Part shown: piece after piece, positions 36,372 to 41,043 of the stretch
Position numbering within the stretch: position 1 is the first letter of the stretch
Layout: every line of letters starts with the position of its first letter
Origin: UBA6544 sp049601975
GTDB lineage: Bacteria; Pseudomonadota; Alphaproteobacteria; UBA8366
NCBI GenBank assembly: GCA_049601975.1
Contig: JBMYRC010000024.1
Coordinates: forward strand, 1 to 41,043
DNA length: 41,043 nucleotides
Direction of reading: 5' to 3'
Made by a program: the position numbers and the translations under genes
Notes under the pieces: model-generated
The model's database searches: none
Told to the model about the DNA's origin: nothing
What the model saw: the letters and a program-made list of their open reading frames with translations, nothing else

Positions 36372-37241
36372 ATGATGGCGGCGGAACGCGGCACTTCGGA
36401 AAACACTTGTCTGGCCTATCAACGGGATCTGCAGGATTTTACCGAATGGCTCGCCAAGCGCCCCCACGACGTTACCGAAGCAGATAGCGCCGATATTCGC
36501 GATTTCCTTACCGCACTTGCGCGGCGCGGCCTGGCCCCGTCCAGCAGCGCGCGCAAACTATCCTCGCTCCGGCAATTTTTCAAATTCCTACATGGCGACG
36601 GTTACCGCGACGACGATCCGACAGCGGTCATCGATAGTCCGCGCCAAGGCCGCAGTCTTCCGAAAGTCCTGAGCGAAGCCGAGGTTGACGCCTTGCTGGT
36701 CGCGGCGCGGAACGTGAAAGGAGCTGCAGGTGACCGTATTCTGGCAATGATGGAGCTGCTTTACGCTACCGGGTTGCGGGTCTCCGAATTGGTCGGCCTG
36801 CCCTTGAACGCGGTCACCGGAGACCGCCAAGTGCTGCTGGTGAAAGGTAAGGGTAACAAGGAACGCATAGTCCCCATGAACGGGGAAGCACGTGCCGCCC
36901 TCGAAGCTTATCTCGCGGTCCGCATTACCTTCTTACCGGAAAGTACTGAATCGAGATGGCTGTTCCCGTCGCGCGGCAAGGAAGGTCACGTGACCCGACG
37001 ACGTTTCGCGCAAATGCTGGCCGACCTGGCATTGGTGGCCGGCCTCGACCCCCGCCGTGTCAGCCCACATGTGTTGCGCCATGCTTTCGCCAGTCATCTG
37101 TTGGCGAATGGTGCAGACTTGCGCCTCGTGCAACAAATGTTGGGACACGCAGATATTTCCACGACGCAAATTTACACGCATATCTTGGATGCACGGCTCA
37201 AATCCCTGGTCGGCGACATGCACCCTTTGGCGAGGAAATAA
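36372..37241 (+). CDS. xerD: Tyrosine recombinase XerD
   Basis: XerD with XerC resolves chromosome dimers at dif. The 289-aa frame from ATG 36372 has the SAM-like DNA-binding N-terminal domain and the catalytic domain with Arg136 (ATGLRVSEL), Lys160 (KGKGNKERIVP), His233-x2-Arg236 (SPHVLRHAFASHLL), His259 (LGHADIS) and nucleophile Tyr268 (TQIYTH). The family similarity begins earlier: ISELTKIFLEMMAAERG reads in frame from about 36342, directly after the stop TAG of the upstream gene. That stretch has no ATG, GTG or TTG. The true start may therefore be a rare codon such as CTG 36354, ATC 36342 or ATT, or the protein may be shortened. Distinguishing XerD from XerC rests on gene order and LEMMAAERG. 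Confidence 0.9.
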   Translation: MMAAERGTSENTCLAYQRDLQDFTEWLAKRPHDVTEADSADIRDFLTALARRGLAPSSSARKLSSLRQFFKFLHGDGYRDDDPTAVIDSPRQGRSLPKVLSEAEVDALLVAARNVKGAAGDRILAMMELLYATGLRVSELVGLPLNAVTGDRQVLLVKGKGNKERIVPMNGEARAALEAYLAVRITFLPESTESRWLFPSRGKEGHVTRRRFAQMLADLALVAGLDPRRVSPHVLRHAFASHLLANGADLRLVQQMLGHADISTTQIYTHILDARLKSLVGDMHPLARK

Positions 37242-37299
37242 CCATGCGATCTGTCAACACTAAAGGCCGTTCGCCAAGTGCTCAAGCTTGTGCTAATTC

Positions 37300-37307
37300 A
37301 AGGAGGT
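37300..37307 (+). promoter_or_regulatory. Strong Shine-Dalgarno far from accA ATG
   Basis: AAGGAGGT, a full match to the anti-Shine-Dalgarno sequence, lies 25 bases upstream of ATG 37333 rather than the usual five to ten. In-frame ATT at 37318 sits about ten bases after it and would add only IPIPL before MKVFLDF. Confidence 0.5.
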
Positions 37308-37332
37308 CGAAAACAATATTCCAATACCGCTC

Positions 37333-38289
37333 ATGAAAGTCTTCCTGGATTTCGAGCAACAGATCGCCGAACTCGAAAATAAGATCGAGGAATTGCGGCA
37401 TCTGTCCGATACCGGCGGGTTTAATATCGCCGACGAAGTCTCGAAACTTCAGTCGAAAGCCGATCGCCTGCTCCGCTCGACTTACCAGTCGTTGACGCCG
37501 TGGCAAAAGGTGCTCGTCGCGCGGCATCCAGAACGTCCACATTTTCGTGACTACACGGCAGCACTGCTCGAGGAATACACCCCGTTCGCAGGCGACCGCA
37601 ACTTCGCCGATGACAAAGCCATCGAAGGCGGAATTGCGCGCTTCCGTGGCCGCAGTTGCGTCATCATCGGGCACGAGAAGGGCATCGATACCAACGACCG
37701 AGTGTACCATAATTTCGGCATGGCCCGGCCCGAGGGATACCGTAAAGCCCAACGGCTGATGGCGCTCGCCGATCGCTTCAAATTGCCCATTCTGACCTTC
37801 GTCGACACGCCCGGCGCCTATCCCGGCATCGGCGCCGAGGAACGTGGCCAAGCGGAAGCCATCGCCAGCTGCATCGACGCCTGCCTGTCGGTGCGAGTGC
37901 CCATCGTTAGCATCGTGATCGGTGAGGGCGGGTCTGGCGGCGCGATTGCATTAGCGACTGCCAACCACGCCATCATGTTGGAGCACAGCATTTATTCCGT
38001 CATCTCGCCGGAAGGCTGCGCGTCGATCTTGTGGCGCAGCTCGGACAAAGCCCAAGCCGCCGCCGAAGCCTTGCGACTGACCGCACAAGACTTGCAAAAA
38101 CTCGACCTGATCGACGAAGTCGTCCCGGAACCCGTCGGCGGCGCGCATCGGAATCCGGGTACGACCATCGGCACCCTCGGCGACCGAATCGACCGGACCC
38201 TCGATGTCCTGCTGGCGCTTGACGGTGATACACTACGACTGCGGCGGCGCGAGAAATTCCTCGCGATGGGCAAATCAGGCCTGAATTAG
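37333..38289 (+). CDS. accA: Acetyl-CoA carboxylase carboxyltransferase subunit alpha
   Basis: AccA forms with AccD the carboxyltransferase that moves CO2 from biotin to acetyl-CoA, the committed fatty-acid step. The 318-aa protein is full length: MKVFLDFEQQIAELENKIEEL, coiled-coil start, FAGDRNFADDKAIEGGIARFRG, VDTPGAYPGIGAEERGQAEAIA, EGGSGGAIALA (oxyanion Gly-Gly), and SVISPEGCASILWR. It ends with TAG. accD is not in the window. The gene lies 91 bases after xerD. Confidence 0.97.
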   Translation: MKVFLDFEQQIAELENKIEELRHLSDTGGFNIADEVSKLQSKADRLLRSTYQSLTPWQKVLVARHPERPHFRDYTAALLEEYTPFAGDRNFADDKAIEGGIARFRGRSCVIIGHEKGIDTNDRVYHNFGMARPEGYRKAQRLMALADRFKLPILTFVDTPGAYPGIGAEERGQAEAIASCIDACLSVRVPIVSIVIGEGGSGGAIALATANHAIMLEHSIYSVISPEGCASILWRSSDKAQAAAEALRLTAQDLQKLDLIDEVVPEPVGGAHRNPGTTIGTLGDRIDRTLDVLLALDGDTLRLRRREKFLAMGKSGLN

Positions 38290-38397
38290 AGCCCCAATAA
38301 CGCTCGCCTGTACCTCGGCCACAGCACCGGGGCCCAGCGCGCACGATATATCCTGCCCACGAGATTCCGGATCGCTCCCGCCCAGAAAACGTTCGCA
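38290..38397. other. Convergent intergenic gap accA / enoyl-CoA hydratase
   Basis: The two genes converge across 108 bases. No GC stem with a T-tract is obvious on either strand, so termination here may be Rho-dependent. Confidence 0.35.
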
Positions 38398-39159
38398 TTA
38401 TTGGTTTTTCTTCCCCAGAAAAGCGTCGATCACTGCTTGCGGCTCGCCCTTCGCATAGGCCTCTTGCTGACCGAGTACACCGGCGCGAAACGCCTCTTCG
38501 AAACCGGCCAGCGCGATTTCACAGAATCGTGCCTTGGTGCGCTTCCAGGCGACGGACGGCTTCTCAGAGAAGGATTGAGCAACCTCGCAAGCCTTGGTTA
38601 CGACTTGATCGCGCGCCACCAAATGGTTGATCAGACCCAGGGACGTAGCCTCTTCTGCCTCCAAAAGGCGGCCGGTCATGGAAAGCTCCTGATTCTTCGA
38701 CCAACCAAGATGTAGGCTCATCCAATACGACCCCATAATGCTGGGAATACCGGCGTTGATTTCGGGTTGGCCCATCTTGATGCCGGGATGCGCAACTCGT
38801 TGGTCAGAGACCAAGGCCATCTGAAAACCGCCACCCGCCGCGACACCGTTGAGGGCGGCGATCACCGGCTTTTCGGTTAACAAAATTTGCTTGTAGATAT
38901 TGCAGACAGTCCCGAACCATTCTTCGATCTCCGCCACTTGCACGCCTCGCGCCTCACGCAGGTCGACTCCGGCGCAAAACGACCGCTCGCCAGCACCGGT
39001 CAGCACGATGCCCCGGACATCGTCGCGGCGATCGAGCTCAATCAAACCGTCAGCGATACCGCGGGCCAACTCGACCGTCAGCGCGTTGAGCGCGTCCTCG
39101 CGGTTGAAACGCAGGATGGCAATATTGTCTGTAACTTCGATCTCTACGGCGTTCGGCAC
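38398..39159 (-). CDS. Enoyl-CoA hydratase/isomerase family protein
   Basis: A crotonase-fold protein acting on acyl-CoA thioesters. The 253-aa product shows ALNALTVELARG, the oxyanion block SFCAGVDLREARG, the second Gly loop NGVAAGGGFQMALVSD, and a C-terminal helix. The first acid position is filled in GQPEINAGIP, but the following motif reads SIMGSYWM, where classical hydratases have a second Glu in PGAGGTQ-like context. It may therefore be an isomerase, a decarboxylase or another crotonase type. GTG 39159 is chosen, with AGGAAACGCC upstream; the frame opens to 39219 but that overlaps the preceding gene by 50 bases. It lies ten bases after the nitronate monooxygenase-like gene and is probably co-transcribed. 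Confidence 0.88.
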   Translation of the reverse strand: MPNAVEIEVTDNIAILRFNREDALNALTVELARGIADGLIELDRRDDVRGIVLTGAGERSFCAGVDLREARGVQVAEIEEWFGTVCNIYKQILLTEKPVIAALNGVAAGGGFQMALVSDQRVAHPGIKMGQPEINAGIPSIMGSYWMSLHLGWSKNQELSMTGRLLEAEEATSLGLINHLVARDQVVTKACEVAQSFSEKPSVAWKRTKARFCEIALAGFEEAFRAGVLGQQEAYAKGEPQAVIDAFLGKKNQ

Positions 39160-39169
39160 GGCGTTTCCT

Positions 39170-40252
39170 TCAACTGCGTTGTGACATTTTCTCGAAATAC
39201 GCTTCGGCCTCGTCCGCAAGGGTCCGGGTTAACTCACCAGCTCCCATCTCACGCCCTAGCGGAGCGGCCTGGCCGGACCAGAGCGAGGTGAAATCACCGG
39301 AGCCGCTGGCTTCGGCAGCCGCCTTTAAGGGAGCCAAAGCGCCGCCCGCAGTCGGGAATGCTGTCGGCTCCGTGGAGAGCGGGCCCACATCACGCATAAC
39401 CCGGTTCAGAATGCCTCGTGCCGGACGACCGGAGAACAAGTTCGTCAAGGCGGTTTGGTCGTCTCTGGCCTCGCCCAAGGCTTTGCGGTGAATATCACTG
39501 ACCAAGGATTCCGGCGTGAAAAGATACGCGGTACCAATCTGCACTCCGGATGCACCCAACGCATAAGCCGCCGCAATCCCCCGACCGTCGGCAATTCCGC
39601 CAGCGGCAATGACCGGCACATCCACCGCATCGACCACTTGGGGCACGAGCGCCATCGTCCCCGGTTGCGCAAAAATATCTTCATTCAAGAAGATACCTCT
39701 GTGGCCACCTGCTTCGTAGCCTTGCGCGATAATGGCGTCGCAACCGCGCGCCGCAAGCCATTCGGCTTCCGCCGCCGTGGTCGCTGAACTGATCACTTTA
39801 CAACCGGCGGATTTCACCCGCTCCAACAAGGATTTCTCCGGCAAACCAAAGTGGAAACTAACAACTTCGGGCTTCAAATCCTCGACAATTCCGCACGTTT
39901 CCTCGTCGAAAGGCGCGCGGCTGACCGCCGGCGCTTCCGCATCGGGGTCGAGCCCGAATTCGATATAGTACTCGCGCAAGCGTGCCTTCCAAGACGCGGC
40001 TTTTTCCGGATCGGGCTTCGGCGGGGTATGGCAGAAGAAATTCACGTTCAACGGCCCGGAAGACCGCTGACAAATGACACCGATCTCAGCGCGTATCTTG
40101 TCGCCGCCAATCATCGCGCACGGCAGAGAACCGACACCGCCCGCCTCGCTAACAGCGGCAGCCATTGCCGAACCGTTGGCGCCCGCCATCGGTGCTTGGA
40201 TGATCGGCAATTCCATGCCGAGCAGATCGGTCAATCGACTGTCGGGCCACAT
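39170..40252 (-). CDS. Nitronate monooxygenase-like FMN protein
   Basis: The family (NPD, 2-nitropropane dioxygenase type) are FMN enzymes that oxidise alkyl nitronates; relatives include enoyl reductases of fatty-acid synthesis (FabK). The 360-aa barrel shows ELPIIQAPMAGANGSAMAAAVSEAGGVGSLP, NFFCHTPPKPDPEKAASWKARL, the FMN-binding AQGYEAGGHRG, VIAAGGIADGRGIAAAYALGASGVQIGTAYL and FSGRPARGILN. The GTG at 40258 is one base from AGGAG, whereas ATG 40252 lies seven bases from it, so ATG 40252 is taken. The exact substrate is uncertain. It sits between upp and the crotonase gene. Confidence 0.9.
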   Translation of the reverse strand: MWPDSRLTDLLGMELPIIQAPMAGANGSAMAAAVSEAGGVGSLPCAMIGGDKIRAEIGVICQRSSGPLNVNFFCHTPPKPDPEKAASWKARLREYYIEFGLDPDAEAPAVSRAPFDEETCGIVEDLKPEVVSFHFGLPEKSLLERVKSAGCKVISSATTAAEAEWLAARGCDAIIAQGYEAGGHRGIFLNEDIFAQPGTMALVPQVVDAVDVPVIAAGGIADGRGIAAAYALGASGVQIGTAYLFTPESLVSDIHRKALGEARDDQTALTNLFSGRPARGILNRVMRDVGPLSTEPTAFPTAGGALAPLKAAAEASGSGDFTSLWSGQAAPLGREMGAGELTRTLADEAEAYFEKMSQRS

Positions 40253-40269
40253 GTGCACTCTCCTGGTTA

Positions 40270-40920
40270 TTATTTCGTGCCGAAGAGACGATCTCCGGCA
40301 TCACCCATTCCCGGCACGATATAGGCGTTTTCGTCGAGCTTCTCATCGAGCGCCGCAGCATAGACATGCACGCCTGGATGCGCTTCCTCAACCACGCGAA
40401 TGCCCTCGGGGGCCACCACAAGCGCCATAAAACGAATGTTCTGGTTGGAGACCCCGTGCTTGCGCAAGACGTCAATGGCATGGGCCGCTGAATACCCGGT
40501 TGCCAGCATCGGATCGGTGAGGATGAACAATCGGCCCGCCGGCTCCGGTAATTTAGCGTAGTAATCCACCGGGCGTTTCGTTTCCCGATCGCGGTAAAGA
40601 CCGATATGCCCTTCCCGCGCCGAGGGCAGCAGCTCGCGCAAGCCTTCGGCCATCCCCAACCCGGCCCGCAGAATCGAGACGATGGCAGGTTTCCTACCCG
40701 CCAAAACCGGCGCCTCCATCGGCGCCACGGGGGTTTCGATTTTGTCGGTCGTCATTGGCAATGGCTGGGTCAGCTCATAGGCCATCAACAGGCTAACCTC
40801 CTTCAACAGCTGCCGGAACAGGCTGGTCGGTGTCTCGGCGCGCCGCATCAGAGTGAGCTTATGCTGTACCAAAGGATGATCGACGATGAAAAGGTTGGCG
40901 AATTCGGAGTGCTTGTACAT
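40270..40920 (-). CDS. upp: Uracil phosphoribosyltransferase
   Basis: Upp makes UMP from uracil and PRPP, the pyrimidine salvage step. The 216-aa protein starts MYKHSEFANLFIVDHPLVQHKLT, a standard opening. It has SILRAGLGMAEGLRELLP, VGHIGLYRD-type loop (EGHIGLYRDRETKRPV), and the PRPP motif LTDPMLATGYSAAHAIDVL (Tyr replaces the frequent second Gly). A uracil-binding end YIVPGMGDAGDRLFGTK closes it. The longer frame to 41004 (28 more residues) has no family similarity. Seventeen bases separate it from the nitronate monooxygenase-like gene. Confidence 0.95.
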   Translation of the reverse strand: MYKHSEFANLFIVDHPLVQHKLTLMRRAETPTSLFRQLLKEVSLLMAYELTQPLPMTTDKIETPVAPMEAPVLAGRKPAIVSILRAGLGMAEGLRELLPSAREGHIGLYRDRETKRPVDYYAKLPEPAGRLFILTDPMLATGYSAAHAIDVLRKHGVSNQNIRFMALVVAPEGIRVVEEAHPGVHVYAAALDEKLDENAYIVPGMGDAGDRLFGTK

Positions 40921-40979
40921 TGTCAACCGTCGCTGGTGGAAAGGCGCGGCCAGAATACCGCCGCAACCAGCCGGGGCCA

Positions 40980-41025
40980 AGTCGCGAGGGAGCGCCAATT
41001 TCACTGCGAAGAAAAGTTCGCGACT
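40980..41025. repeat. Eight-base inverted repeat upstream of upp
   Basis: AGTCGCGA (40980-40987) and its complement TCGCGACT (41018-41025) enclose 30 bases, about 60 bases ahead of the upp start. Such a pair could form a hairpin in the upp leader. The match is short and can be chance. No other gene is evident between 40921 and the window end. Confidence 0.3.
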
Positions 41026-41043
41026 CTCAGGCCATAATTCCGG

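Overview
The window looks like a chromosomal segment of an alphaproteobacterium, most probably a Rhodospirillales-like lineage. The gene orders lysC-ptsP-rodZ-hisS-prfA-prmC-DUF4167, comF-grxC-nitrilase-DUF1178/ubiG, secA-ppiC-argJ-mutT, cobS-cobT with a J-domain gene, and aroK-aroB-CNNM divergent from xerD are typical of that group. The NDUFAF5-type methyltransferase-fold protein also fits. This placement is an inference from protein families and gene order; no database search was possible. There is no rRNA, tRNA, insertion sequence, prophage or CRISPR array that I can see.

Layout. 1-1.3 kb: two decayed genes, an OxyR-like LysR regulator and a MOSC protein. 1.3-11.7 kb: a long minus-strand run lysC > ptsP > rodZ > hisS > hemA (glutamyl-tRNA reductase) > prfA > prmC > DUF4167, with 4-bp ATGA overlaps at hemA/prfA and prfA/prmC. 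11.8-15.6 kb: ubiG (plus), DUF1178, a small methyltransferase (plus), a nitrilase-family amidase, glutaredoxin and a frameshifted comF. 15.7-17.9 kb: an NDUFAF5-like protein, a small cytochrome c with a stop codon in its signal peptide, and a six-helix membrane protein. 17.9-22.2 kb: ppiC > argJ > a second, divergent argJ-like gene > a GNAT-Nudix fusion, all minus. 22.5-25.2 kb: secA (plus). 25.4-26.9 kb: a broken dienelactone hydrolase and a secreted protein with an HExxH motif. 27.0-31.2 kb: DUF2889 > J-domain protein > cobS > cobT (minus). 31.2-34.2 kb: aroK > aroB > CNNM/CorC. 34.4-38.3 kb (plus): a tiny membrane protein, a 614-aa exported protein, xerD and accA. 38.4-40.9 kb (minus): upp > nitronate monooxygenase-like > enoyl-CoA hydratase-like.

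Most of the content is housekeeping: translation termination, tRNA charging, tetrapyrrole, shikimate, lysine and arginine synthesis, protein export, fatty-acid synthesis and chromosome dimer resolution. The points worth a second look are: (i) a C5-pathway glutamyl-tRNA reductase placed hemA-prfA-prmC, the order known from E. coli, inside an alphaproteobacterial locus; (ii) tandem argJ paralogues, the second of which has lost several active-site features while staying full-length apart from its C-terminus, next to a GNAT-Nudix fusion; (iii) about ten inactivating lesions confined to five dispensable genes, with none in the core genes; (iv) a xerD without a usual start codon at its homologous N-terminus; and (v) no ispG between rodZ and hisS.
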